Assembly: GCA_943846675.1 (NCBI GenBank)
Contig: OX044357.1
Span: forward strand, 992,001 to 1,056,000
Source of the DNA: UBA987 sp002292105
GTDB lineage: Bacteria; Bacteroidota; Bacteroidia; NS11-12g; UBA9320
Length of the DNA stretch: 64,000 nt
Direction: 5' to 3'
The translations under genes and the position numbers were made by a program. Shown one piece after another: positions 49,560-58,980 of this stretch (the stretch's first letter is position 1; every line of letters begins with the position of its first letter). The notes beneath the pieces were generated by a model that was given only the letters and a program-made list of their open reading frames with translations, did no database searches and was not told the origin of the DNA.

Positions 49560-51959
49560 ATGAGAAAGTTGAGTAAATATGGCATTCTGCTGGGTTTGCA
49601 AATAATTGCGGTTTCATGTTTTGGGCAAAAACCGATAGGTGATTTTCGATGTGGACACAGCCTTCAGTCCACTCAGTCTTATCAAAAGAAGTCTTCCCAA
49701 ATTGATGTAATACACTATTTCATCGCATTGGATTTTACAGACTTTCAGAATCAAACACTTAAAGGGTTTACCGAACTCACGATTGTCGCAACAGAAACTA
49801 TTAAAAACATTCAAGTACAACTTGAAGGATTAACCGTTGACAGTGTAATGAAAGAAGGTGTGTCATTAACGTATGCTCAAAATGGAATGAATCTGGACGT
49901 CGTTCTGCAGGAAACGCTTAAGGTGTCTGATACGATTAAACTAAAAGTGTACTACTACGGTAAACCTAAACGCGATGCGAGTTGGGGAGGTTTCTACTAT
50001 TCTGGCGATTATGCGTTTAACTTGGGGGTCGCTTTTACGTCTAATCCGCATAATTATGGCCGTGTATGGTATCCCTGTTTAGATAATTTTACAGACCGCG
50101 CTACCTATTCATACCTCATTACGTGCACCGATGATAAAAAGGCCATGTGTAATGGTCTTTTATCAGGGGTTACAAACAATGGCAATGGAACCTCAACGTA
50201 TCATTGGGAGTTGAAACAACCTATACCGACTTATTTGTCGAGCGTTGCAATAGCCCCCTACACATTGAATGAATATACGCACAATGGAATTCCTGTGATA
50301 TTGAGCAGTATAGCCGAAGATTCAGTAGATATGGCGAAGTCATTCCGAAATCTAAATGGTTGTATTGATGCCTATCTATCTCGATATGGCACGCATACAT
50401 TTGATCGAATAGGGTTTAACGCTGTGCCATTTAATGGTGGGGCCATGGAGCATGCAACAAATATTGCATATCCAAATTTTGGTGTCGATGGAGACTTAAC
50501 CTATGAAACACTATATGCACACGAACTTGGTCATCATTGGTGGGGTAATACTGTGACTTGTCGCACGGCAGAAGATATGTGGATCAATGAAGGCTGGGCC
50601 TCATATTCAGAAAGGGTATTCCTTGAATGGATATATGGTAAGGAAAGGTACGACCAAGATATATCGTCTAACCATAGAGCTGTGTTGCATTATGCCCATC
50701 TGAGGGACGGCGACACCTTGCCAATTTCAGGAATAGGCCACACCCAAACATATGGTAGTCATGTATACGACAAAGGTGCTGATGTAGTACATACGCTCCG
50801 CGGGTACATGGGTGATTCGTCTTTTTTTGAAGCTGTTCAGACCTTTTTAGTGAAATATAAGTTTCAGGATGTGTCTAGTGCTGACTTGGAAGCACATTTT
50901 CAAACGTATACAGCTCAAAATTTGAAGTCGTTTTTTGATCAATGGGTGTACAATCCGGGATTTCCGCATTTTTCTGTTCTTGGTTATGAAGCTAAACCCA
51001 AAGGAGACAAATATCTTACCTCTTTAGTCGTTGGACAACGTAAGCGTTTTGCGCCAAAATTTTTCGACGATGTGCCGATGGATGTTACATTTTTCGCCAA
51101 AGATTTTTCAACTCAAACCTATACTATTCGCCTTGGAAAAGAAAGACAACAAATGATGCTGGAAACTGATTTTGTGCCGGTGTATGTTGCCATTGATATG
51201 CACAAAAAAATTAGTGATGCAATTACAGACGATTATAAATGGATAAAAGATACAGGTTCGTATGATTTTGGAGATGCAATGATGACGGTTGATGTAAAGT
51301 CAAGTAGCGATTCATCTTTGGTACGTGTTGAACACAATTGGGTAGGTGCCGATAACTATTTCAACAAAGGTTTACCTTTTATATCACGAGAGCGGTATTG
51401 GAGCGTTGACGGTGTTTGGGATTCAGATTTTAAAGCGGATGCTACCATCGAATATTTTGGTCGCGAAACAGGTAACAATTTTTTAATTGGATATTTAGAC
51501 GTGGATTTAATCCGAAATACGGAAGAATCGATGGTGTTGATGTATCGGGCTAGTCCTAGTGCAAATTGGGAAGTTTGTGCAGATTATACTTGGGAGATGG
51601 GTTCTAAATTCGATAAACGAGGTTCTTTCACCATACATAATGTTCAGAAAGGCCAATACGCATTTGCGGTAAACGAGGCAGATCGTTTGAGTGTGAAACC
51701 AACACTTACGGAATCGACCAAATATGTGTCGGTTTATCCTAACCCAACCTCCGATACGTTAAACATGCAAATAAAAGATGCCAAAGGAAGTTTAGTTGAA
51801 ATTACTGATGGTAACGGCCGCTTGGTTGCTCAGTTTACTTCTACCTCTGTTGATTTTAATAAAAAGATCAATGTCACCGGTTGGGCCAAGGGTATGTATT
51901 ATATCGGCGTAGTAGTAAACGATAAGCCGTATCAACCCAAGCGCGTTTTAGTGCGATAG
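49560..51959 (+). CDS. M1-family aminopeptidase with T9SS sorting domain
   Basis: A 799-residue secreted peptidase, signal MRKLSKYGILLGLQIIAVSCFGQ. The gluzincin active site is complete: HELGHHWWGN near residue 321 and, 18 residues on, WINEGWASYSE (third zinc ligand). The exopeptidase motif GGAMEHA replaces the usual GAMEN. After the helical domain comes a beta-rich stretch and a T9SS type A sorting domain (VSVYPNPTSDTLNMQI..QPKRVLVR). It probably releases N-terminal residues from peptides outside the cell. Confidence 0.93.
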   Translation: MRKLSKYGILLGLQIIAVSCFGQKPIGDFRCGHSLQSTQSYQKKSSQIDVIHYFIALDFTDFQNQTLKGFTELTIVATETIKNIQVQLEGLTVDSVMKEGVSLTYAQNGMNLDVVLQETLKVSDTIKLKVYYYGKPKRDASWGGFYYSGDYAFNLGVAFTSNPHNYGRVWYPCLDNFTDRATYSYLITCTDDKKAMCNGLLSGVTNNGNGTSTYHWELKQPIPTYLSSVAIAPYTLNEYTHNGIPVILSSIAEDSVDMAKSFRNLNGCIDAYLSRYGTHTFDRIGFNAVPFNGGAMEHATNIAYPNFGVDGDLTYETLYAHELGHHWWGNTVTCRTAEDMWINEGWASYSERVFLEWIYGKERYDQDISSNHRAVLHYAHLRDGDTLPISGIGHTQTYGSHVYDKGADVVHTLRGYMGDSSFFEAVQTFLVKYKFQDVSSADLEAHFQTYTAQNLKSFFDQWVYNPGFPHFSVLGYEAKPKGDKYLTSLVVGQRKRFAPKFFDDVPMDVTFFAKDFSTQTYTIRLGKERQQMMLETDFVPVYVAIDMHKKISDAITDDYKWIKDTGSYDFGDAMMTVDVKSSSDSSLVRVEHNWVGADNYFNKGLPFISRERYWSVDGVWDSDFKADATIEYFGRETGNNFLIGYLDVDLIRNTEESMVLMYRASPSANWEVCADYTWEMGSKFDKRGSFTIHNVQKGQYAFAVNEADRLSVKPTLTESTKYVSVYPNPTSDTLNMQIKDAKGSLVEITDGNGRLVAQFTSTSVDFNKKINVTGWAKGMYYIGVVVNDKPYQPKRVLVR

Positions 51960-51976
51960 AGACAGCAGTGTGCTGT

Positions 51977-52660
51977 TCAGTCTAAAGACCAATTTATTGG
52001 TTGCTGTCCGTTATTATTTAGAAATTCATTGCACTTCGAAAAGTGTCGGTTTCCAAACCAATACCCTCTATTGGCACTCAATGGACTTGGGTGCCCGCTT
52101 TCTAAAACCAAGTGCTTTTTTCTGTCGAGCTTTTTTCCCTTTCGTTTGGCAAACCCACCCCAAAGCATAAAGACCATAGGATTGTTGCTGTTATTCAGAC
52201 GTTCAATAATAGCATCGGTAAACTCCTCCCAACCTTTGTTTTGATGCGAACCTGCCTTTGCTTGTTCAACCGTTAATGTTGCGTTTAGCAACAGTACGCC
52301 TTGTTGAGCCCAGCCTGACAAATCTCCATGAGGGGCTGGTGATATAGACAAGTCGGCTTTAAGCTCTTTGTAAATATTGACCAATGAAGGTGGAATTGTA
52401 ATGCCTTTCTTAACCGAAAAACACAATCCATTAGCTTGGCCTGAACCGTGATATGGGTCTTGTCCGATGATTATCACTTTGACGTGATTAAAATCACACG
52501 CATTCATGGCAGCAAAAATGTCATTACCTGGAGGGTAAATCGTTTTGCCTATTTTTTTCTCTTGCTTTAGGAAGCTTTTTAATTGCGTGAAATACGATTG
52601 CTCAAATTCGGATTGAAGTTCACGTAACCATGATTTTTCTAACTGAATGTTATTGGGCAT
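51977..52660 (-). CDS. ung: Uracil-DNA glycosylase
   Basis: A 227-residue family-1 enzyme with the water-activating loop GQDPYHGSGQANGLCFSV and the minor-groove loop GHPSPLSANRGYWF. It removes uracil from DNA. Its ATG lies inside the last codons of the small membrane-protein gene upstream (11-base overlap), so the two are probably translationally coupled. Confidence 0.96.
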   Translation of the reverse strand: MPNNIQLEKSWLRELQSEFEQSYFTQLKSFLKQEKKIGKTIYPPGNDIFAAMNACDFNHVKVIIIGQDPYHGSGQANGLCFSVKKGITIPPSLVNIYKELKADLSISPAPHGDLSGWAQQGVLLLNATLTVEQAKAGSHQNKGWEEFTDAIIERLNNSNNPMVFMLWGGFAKRKGKKLDRKKHLVLESGHPSPLSANRGYWFGNRHFSKCNEFLNNNGQQPINWSLD

Positions 52661-52793
52661 GTTCTTCTATGTCATCCTTGGGGTAATATGGGCTTGGTTT
52701 AACAAGTGTGTTATACATGTAGTACGCTGATCCGGCAAGTACAATGACAAACAGTATTAATGCAACCAGTTTTTTAACTTGTGAAGATTTCAT
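52650..52793 (-). CDS. 47-residue single-helix membrane protein
   Basis: A small gene starting at ATG 52793: MKSSQVKKLVALILFVIVLA, then GSAYYMYNTLVKPSPYYPKD and a short acidic tail ending at TAA 52650. It has one membrane helix (about residues 8-26) and a Pro/Tyr-rich outer part. It overlaps the ung ATG by 11 bases. I do not recognise a family. The position, the overlap and the helix-plus-tail layout suggest a real small protein. Confidence 0.6.
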   Translation of the reverse strand: MKSSQVKKLVALILFVIVLAGSAYYMYNTLVKPSPYYPKDDIEEHAQ

Positions 52794-52798
52794 AGGCA

Positions 52799-52834
52799 TA
52801 AAAAAGCCCAACAAATTTACACTTGTTGGGCTTC
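52799..52834 (-). terminator. Terminator of the DPP III gene
   Basis: On the minus strand AAGCCCAACAA-gtgtaaat-TTGTTGGGCTT is followed by six T, 15 bases after the stop of the peptidase gene. Confidence 0.88.
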
Positions 52835-52848
52835 GAAATGGTTTTATT

Positions 52849-54918
52849 TTAATTCCCGTCGTTTCCTAAGAAACTATAGTTCTTGCTAAAATTGAGCATT
52901 TGCTCAACATATCCTTCCGTATGTGTAATTGTAAGATCTTCGAAAGCATCGCCATTCATCACAGGTGTTAAAGTAGGTTGAACAAATCCACTGTAAGGAG
53001 CTAAATTAAATTGCTCGTAACGGGCTTTCACTTCTTTCATTAAATCTTGGTCTGCGGTGATGCCATATCCTTCAACTAAGTTTTCAGCTGCCTCAAAGTC
53101 ACCTTCAGATTTTAAACGTTGAATTTCGCGAAGTAATTTACCAAACAAAGTGCGTAGCTTATCGTAATCGTTCACAACGAAATAAGTCTTACCACCTTCT
53201 ACCACTTTCTCGATTACATTTTCGTCTGCGCCTTTTTCATAACACCACGAAGCGATAAGTTGTCTGTTCCGCATATGATCTTCTTCCACATTATCACCAG
53301 GTTCTAATCTGCGTAATTGAAGCATCATACCGTTCATGATGTAACTGTCGTATTCCGATTTTCCAACATCAAGAGATTCCATTAAACCTAAGTCAACTAA
53401 TTTTTGATCGTAGATGTAGTACAATGCAACTAAATCGGCTCGGGCTTCTTCAAGCGTATTGCTGTAATTTTTCAAAGTCTCTTTTGGTGTGCCTATGCCT
53501 TCATTTATCTTACCTGAAGCATGACCAATTACCTCGTGCATAGCAGTGTGCAATTTGCCAGCTAACTTGCCATGTTTCTTAACACGGTCTTGAGATTCTT
53601 TAGAGAGATAAAATTCTTCTGTTGAGCCGCTCCCAGATGCGTCACTATAGGCCTGAACAATGTTTCCAAGACTTACAGATTTTGAACCATGGTTGGCACG
53701 AATCCAGTTGCTGTTTGGTAGGTTAACACCAATTGGCGTTGCCGGTGCAGCGTCTCCACTTTCCATTACGGCATTTACAACCTTGTAGCTTACGCCTACA
53801 ACGTTGGCTTTTTTGTGTTCATCCATGATAGGCGAGTTGTCTTCAAACCACTGTGCGTTTTGACTCATTATTTGCATCTGCTCTGAAGCCTGAAAGTCTT
53901 TTATTTCAATCACACCTTCAAAAGCACCTTTGTACCCTATAGCATCTCCATACACTTCAATAAAGCCAAGAATAAAGTCAATATCTCCATCGGTAGAATT
54001 AATCCATGCTAGGTTTGTTTTGTCCCATGTATTTAGGTCACCTGTTTGGAAGTATTCTATAAGCAGTTTAAGGTGATTCGCTTGTTCGTCGTTTTCAGCA
54101 ACAGCACACGCTTTTTCGAGCCAATACACCATCTTCTCTAAAGCGCCTGAATACAAGCCACCAACTTTGTAAGTAAGGTCGGTTAGTTCACCGTCCACTT
54201 TTACCAGCCTTGAGTTTAGTCCATTTTCGATAGGCTCTTTGTTGCCTTCAATCATTTGACTTTTATAATGTGCAATGGCTTCAGCTTCGGTAATACCGTC
54301 ACCATAATAATTGTTGGCTGAAGATTGAATCTTGTCAAACCCTTTATCTTTAACCACTTTCTTGGGTGCCATGGTATCGTCAAACATGAATGGCTTCAAT
54401 TTTACGATCATCGCTTCACCATCTTCTCCTTCTATTGTTGGCCAGTTGGCATCTGGAGAGTTGGCAACCAATTCGTCGAAATAGGTATCAGAAAAAGCAG
54501 GAATAATCTTTTTTTCAGAATAGTGATGGTGGATGCCATTGCTAAACCAAATTCTTTTCAAATAAACTTCAAAATTTTTCCAGTCTTCAGTGGTTTTGTC
54601 ACCAGTATAGTTTTGATAAATCTCTTCTAAAGTTCGTCGAATTTGAATATTGTGCTTGAAATTTGAAGCGTAAATGATGTCTCTACCGCTCAAAGCAGCT
54701 TGAGAAAGGTAATACACCAACTCCTTTTGTTTTACAGATAATTTATCAAATCCTGGAACCTGATATCTTAAGACCTGTAGGTCAGCAAATCGGTCTACTT
54801 TTACTTCGAAAGATGTTGAATCAGCGGTTGATTCAACTACTTCTGTATTGGTCGTATTGCTTTTGCAAGAGGCTAATCCAACCGCAATAGCAATAAATAA
54901 TACAATCTTGTTTGTCAT
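52849..54918 (-). CDS. Dipeptidyl peptidase III-like lipoprotein (family M49)
   Basis: A 689-residue lipoprotein with lipobox VGLASC. The family's unusual HExxxH zinc motif is present as HEVIGH near residue 460, with the downstream EEARADLVALYY giving the third ligand. This is diagnostic of M49 peptidases, which remove dipeptides from the N-terminus of short peptides. Bacteroidota members are often labelled dihydrofolate reductase in databases, which the sequence does not support. Length matches the family. Confidence 0.92.
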   Translation of the reverse strand: MTNKIVLFIAIAVGLASCKSNTTNTEVVESTADSTSFEVKVDRFADLQVLRYQVPGFDKLSVKQKELVYYLSQAALSGRDIIYASNFKHNIQIRRTLEEIYQNYTGDKTTEDWKNFEVYLKRIWFSNGIHHHYSEKKIIPAFSDTYFDELVANSPDANWPTIEGEDGEAMIVKLKPFMFDDTMAPKKVVKDKGFDKIQSSANNYYGDGITEAEAIAHYKSQMIEGNKEPIENGLNSRLVKVDGELTDLTYKVGGLYSGALEKMVYWLEKACAVAENDEQANHLKLLIEYFQTGDLNTWDKTNLAWINSTDGDIDFILGFIEVYGDAIGYKGAFEGVIEIKDFQASEQMQIMSQNAQWFEDNSPIMDEHKKANVVGVSYKVVNAVMESGDAAPATPIGVNLPNSNWIRANHGSKSVSLGNIVQAYSDASGSGSTEEFYLSKESQDRVKKHGKLAGKLHTAMHEVIGHASGKINEGIGTPKETLKNYSNTLEEARADLVALYYIYDQKLVDLGLMESLDVGKSEYDSYIMNGMMLQLRRLEPGDNVEEDHMRNRQLIASWCYEKGADENVIEKVVEGGKTYFVVNDYDKLRTLFGKLLREIQRLKSEGDFEAAENLVEGYGITADQDLMKEVKARYEQFNLAPYSGFVQPTLTPVMNGDAFEDLTITHTEGYVEQMLNFSKNYSFLGNDGN

Positions 54919-55017
54919 AATATTTTGAAATCTCTTTTTTTGTACTCGTGCAAATCAACCATTTTTTTTTGAGAAACCGATGTTCGGTCTAATACACAGC
55001 AATACTTAACGCCATAT

Positions 55018-56271
55018 ATGTTATACTACATAATCAAATTCACCTTACTGCTGTATTCAAGGATATACTTTAAAAGAATCTACATATCTGGGACAGAGCA
55101 CATACCAAAGGATAAACCTGTATTCCTGGCCTCTAACCATAGCAACGGGTTTTTGGACGGGACTATGGTAAGTGCACTCATTTTCCCCAAATCAACTAGA
55201 ATTTTTGTTCGTGGCGATGTGTTTGGAAAAGGTTGGGCAAATTTTTTACTACGCAGTTTGAAATTGATTCCAATCTTTAGAGCTAGAGATGGTGACACCC
55301 GAACCAATAGAGATGGAAACAACAGAAGTTTTGACCAACTGTATGAGGAATTCAAGAAAAACAGAATCGTTTTAATCTTTCCTGAAGCCGATGCTCAAAT
55401 AGAAAAGCGTTTGAGGCCGCTGAAAAAGGGGATGGCTAGAATGATCATAGACATGGAGAATCGTGGTGACAAAAACATGGAAGTGGCCATTGTTCCGTTC
55501 GGTTTAAACTATACACATTACAAACGTCATAGAAACGAGTTAATGATTAGTTTTTCTAAGCCTGTGTATTTGAAGGACTATATGGAAGAAGGTGGAAACG
55601 AAAGGGCGGCGTATAATGCACTTACAACGGATGTTGGTGATCGGATTAGAAAAGAAATGGTTGATGTTAATCAGGGTGATGAAGAAGTAACTGAAACCGC
55701 GTTGCGTATTATTCGATCTGAACGGAGTGAACCAATCGTTAAGTTTTGGTTCGGCTCAAAGGCTAGATTACAGGCGGAAATTAACGCTGCCGACAGAATT
55801 AAATTCAGTGATTCAGGCAGTTCATTGCGTACTAAAATCATCGACTATCAAGATGCTCTTGACGTAGCAAATACAACGGAAATAGGGTCTCAACGTGTAA
55901 AAATTTGGGAGTATATCTTTTGGCTCATATTTATTATACCATCAAGTTTGTCTTGGCTGGTTTCGCGGTGGGGCTTGTATTTTGGTAAACGCTTGGTGGA
56001 TGCCAAAGTGAAAAAAGATGAACTGTACGAAAGCATATATTTTGGCGTTGGACTGGCATACAACTGGATTTTGATGTTGGTCGGTTACCCATTGTGTGCC
56101 CTATTTTTTGGTTGGTGGGGTGTTTTGGGATGGTTTATATTCAGATGGTTGTCTATTCCGTATCAGCATTGCCAAGAAATTATGCAGCATGTTAAAGCAC
56201 GTCAAGCATGGAAAAAGGACGCAAATGTGCTCAATCAATTGAGAAAGGAAGTCTTAGCAGAATTATCTTAA
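55018..56271 (+). CDS. PlsC-like 1-acylglycerol-3-phosphate acyltransferase
   Basis: A 417-residue membrane enzyme. The acyltransferase motif is SNHSNGFLDGTMV (His and Asp separated by five residues, as in a Bacteroidota PlsC subgroup, rather than the usual four). The second block is FVRGDVFGKG, the third IVLIFPEADAQI and the fourth VAIVPFGLNYTHY. Two or three membrane helices occupy the C-terminal 130 residues. It would esterify the second position of glycerol phosphate during phospholipid synthesis. Confidence 0.87.
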   Translation: MLYYIIKFTLLLYSRIYFKRIYISGTEHIPKDKPVFLASNHSNGFLDGTMVSALIFPKSTRIFVRGDVFGKGWANFLLRSLKLIPIFRARDGDTRTNRDGNNRSFDQLYEEFKKNRIVLIFPEADAQIEKRLRPLKKGMARMIIDMENRGDKNMEVAIVPFGLNYTHYKRHRNELMISFSKPVYLKDYMEEGGNERAAYNALTTDVGDRIRKEMVDVNQGDEEVTETALRIIRSERSEPIVKFWFGSKARLQAEINAADRIKFSDSGSSLRTKIIDYQDALDVANTTEIGSQRVKIWEYIFWLIFIIPSSLSWLVSRWGLYFGKRLVDAKVKKDELYESIYFGVGLAYNWILMLVGYPLCALFFGWWGVLGWFIFRWLSIPYQHCQEIMQHVKARQAWKKDANVLNQLRKEVLAELS

Positions 56272-56299
56272 CCATTTATTGTAACATTCGCTAAACACG

Positions 56300-56307
56300 T
56301 ACATTTG
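56300..56307 (+). promoter_or_regulatory. -7 promoter element abutting mtaB
   Basis: TACATTTG, four bases, then the mtaB ATG at 56312. This predicts transcription starting at the A of the start codon. Confidence 0.55.
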
Positions 56308-56311
56308 CACC

Positions 56312-57616
56312 ATGCCTAGCATTGCATTTTATACCCTTGGCTGTAAGCTTAATTTCTCAGAAACATCCACTATTGGTCGACAAGCCAAAAAGGAGGGATT
56401 CGAGGTAATAGATTTTTCGGAATCGGCTGATATCTATGTTATCAATACCTGTTCAGTTACAGAAAATGCCGATAAAAAATGCAAGCGTGTAGTTAAGGAT
56501 GCGAAAAAAAACAATCCTGAATCTTCGGTGGTGGTGATTGGGTGTTATGCCCAACTCAAACCCAAAGAAATTATAGATATTGAAGGCGTTGATATGGTTC
56601 TTGGCGCGGCCGAGAAGTTCAATTTGATGGAACACCTTCAAAGCATCCAGAAGGAAGCGAAACAAGTATTTAATGCCAATATTAAGGAAACGAATGTCTT
56701 TATCCCTGGGTTTTCAGTGGGAGACAGGACGAGAAGTTTTATGAAGGTGCAGGATGGCTGCGACTACTTTTGTTCTTTTTGTACCATTCCATTGGCTAGA
56801 GGTAAAAGTAGAAGCAATACGATTGCCGAAACCATTAAAGTCGCAAACGAAGTAGCCCAAACAGAGGTAAAAGAAGTTGTTTTAACCGGCGTAAACATTG
56901 GTGATTTTGGGGTAGATACAGACGAATCATTTTATGACTTGGTTGAAGCATTGGATGAAGTTGAGGGCGTAGATCGTTTCCGAATAAGCAGTATAGAACC
57001 TAATTTGTTGGAGGACGGCATTATTGATTTTGTCGCCAGATCGAAACGTTTCGTTCCACATTTTCACGTTCCGTTGCAAAGTGGCAGTGATGAAGTGCTT
57101 CAAAAAATGCGGCGCAAGTACTTGTCAGATTTGTATGTCGATCGTGTGGCCAATATCAAAACGGCTATGCCACATGCGTGTATTGGCGTAGATGTTATTG
57201 TTGGTTTTCCTGGGGAGACAAAAGCCCATTTTTTAGAAACCTATAATTTCTTAAATGAGTTGGATATAAGCTACTTACACGTGTTTCCATATTCTGAACG
57301 TGCCAATACCACCGCAAAGAAATTAGCAGGAAAAATATCCAAGGCCGAGAAGACTGAGCGGGCGGACATGTTGCGAATTTTGTCGCATAAGAAGCGCATG
57401 GCTTTTTATAGAAACCATTTAGGGGAAACGAGGACTGTACTTTTTGAAGGAGAAAACAAAGATGGATTGATGTATGGTTTTACCGATAATTACATAAAAG
57501 TCGGTTTGCCTTTCGATAAAACATTGGTCAATCAGTTGGTTGACGTAAAGTTGGTTGACCTCAATGCAGACGGTGTGGTAACGATGGAACGTGTTGAAGC
57601 CAACAGTCTTGTTTAA
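56312..57616 (+). CDS. mtaB: tRNA t6A37 methylthiotransferase
   Basis: A 434-residue radical-SAM enzyme. The N-terminal UPF0004 domain has three cluster cysteines (TLGCKLNFSE, NTCSVTENADK, IGCYAQLKP). The radical SAM motif CDYFCSFCTIPLARG is near residue 150, and a TRAM domain closes the protein. It converts t6A37 to ms2t6A37 in tRNAs. TLGCKLN and the QPGSDEVL-type block place it with MtaB rather than MiaB or RimO. Confidence 0.93.
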   Translation: MPSIAFYTLGCKLNFSETSTIGRQAKKEGFEVIDFSESADIYVINTCSVTENADKKCKRVVKDAKKNNPESSVVVIGCYAQLKPKEIIDIEGVDMVLGAAEKFNLMEHLQSIQKEAKQVFNANIKETNVFIPGFSVGDRTRSFMKVQDGCDYFCSFCTIPLARGKSRSNTIAETIKVANEVAQTEVKEVVLTGVNIGDFGVDTDESFYDLVEALDEVEGVDRFRISSIEPNLLEDGIIDFVARSKRFVPHFHVPLQSGSDEVLQKMRRKYLSDLYVDRVANIKTAMPHACIGVDVIVGFPGETKAHFLETYNFLNELDISYLHVFPYSERANTTAKKLAGKISKAEKTERADMLRILSHKKRMAFYRNHLGETRTVLFEGENKDGLMYGFTDNYIKVGLPFDKTLVNQLVDVKLVDLNADGVVTMERVEANSLV

Positions 57617-57702
57617 CGTTCGGCTATAAATTACCACTGCCGGACTAAATTGAATTAGCAATATCCATATTTTTTAAGGTATTTCGCACGAATTAGAAAT
57701 CT

Positions 57703-58905
57703 ATGTTTCCAAATTTTTATTATGTGTTCAAAGACTTACTTGGTATAGAAATACCAGCACTTGTTTTTGTAAATACATTTGGGTTTTTTGTGGCGATTGC
57801 CTTTCTACTTGCCAACTATACCATGCGTCTTGAGCTAAAGCGCAAAGAAGAGGATGGTTTATTGCAAGGAACTCCTGCAAAACAGTGGTTTGGTAAGCTA
57901 CCGTCGCTAATGGATTATGTGTCGAACGCCTTTATGGGCTTCGTTTTTGGGTGGAAATTCTTATACCTTTTCACCAACGCCAGTAATCTTTTTGACGATC
58001 CACAGAGTCACATACTTAGCTGGGAAGGTTCAATTCCTTTAGGTATAGTAGCAGCGGCTTTGGCAGTTGGATTTAAATACTACGACGCTAAAAAAATCGC
58101 CAAAGAATATCCAAAACCGGTATTAAAAGATACAACGATTCATACCTACCAGCGCATGGGGGCCATTACCTTGGTTGCAGCTATTGCGGGTTTGCTGGGT
58201 GCAAAGATTTTTGATCATATGGAGCACTGGGACGAGTTTATCGAGAATCCCTTAAATGCGTTTTTAGACCCGTTTAGCGGTTTAACATTTTACGGCGGCT
58301 TGATTTGTGGTGGTGCAGCTGTACTGTGGTATGCTAAGAAGTACAACATTGGATGGAAGCATATGTTAGATGTTGGTGGGCCAGCGATGATGTTGTCATA
58401 TGGAGTGGGAAGAATTGGCTGCCACATGTCTGGAGATGGTGATTGGGGTCAGGTAAACGAATTAGCAAAACCTAGTTTCTTGCCAGATTGGATGTGGGCA
58501 TATACGTATCCAAATAACGTTGCAGGTATTTGTGATGCAGAAGCGCATACGGCATGCCCTCCTGGACAAATTCCAGAATTGGTGTTACCTGTGTGGCCAA
58601 CGCCATTGTATGAGGCCATGATGTGTATTGGTTTATTTTTTGTCTTGTGGTACCTGCGCAAACGCATTTCAATACCTGGCGTAATGTTTAGCGTTTATCT
58701 TTTCCTTGCCGGTTTCGAGCGGTTTTGGATAGAGAAGATACGTGTGAATGCGGTCTATAAAATCGGAGGCATGGAAATTACCCAGGCCGAACTTATATCT
58801 GTGGGGATGATGATTGGAGCCGTTGCCTTATTTGTTTATTCTAGGAAAACGAATACACCCAAGTCATCTCTTGACGAAACATCGTCGGATGCTATTTCTT
58901 CCTGA
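57703..58905 (+). CDS. lgt: Prolipoprotein diacylglyceryl transferase
   Basis: A 400-residue multi-pass membrane protein. The Lgt signature reads GRIGCHMSGDGDWG near residue 236 (canonical GRIGNFING in Proteobacteria); the ends include FYGGLICGGAAVLWY and FERFWIEKIRVN. It attaches diacylglycerol to the lipobox cysteine, needed by the several lipoproteins in this window. It follows mtaB by 86 bases. Confidence 0.93.
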   Translation: MFPNFYYVFKDLLGIEIPALVFVNTFGFFVAIAFLLANYTMRLELKRKEEDGLLQGTPAKQWFGKLPSLMDYVSNAFMGFVFGWKFLYLFTNASNLFDDPQSHILSWEGSIPLGIVAAALAVGFKYYDAKKIAKEYPKPVLKDTTIHTYQRMGAITLVAAIAGLLGAKIFDHMEHWDEFIENPLNAFLDPFSGLTFYGGLICGGAAVLWYAKKYNIGWKHMLDVGGPAMMLSYGVGRIGCHMSGDGDWGQVNELAKPSFLPDWMWAYTYPNNVAGICDAEAHTACPPGQIPELVLPVWPTPLYEAMMCIGLFFVLWYLRKRISIPGVMFSVYLFLAGFERFWIEKIRVNAVYKIGGMEITQAELISVGMMIGAVALFVYSRKTNTPKSSLDETSSDAISS

Positions 58906-58980
58906 TTACATTAGCTCATTTGGATTGAGTTAAACCTCATTTTACAGCTTGTTTATGTTCACGTTTACGTTTAACAGAAA

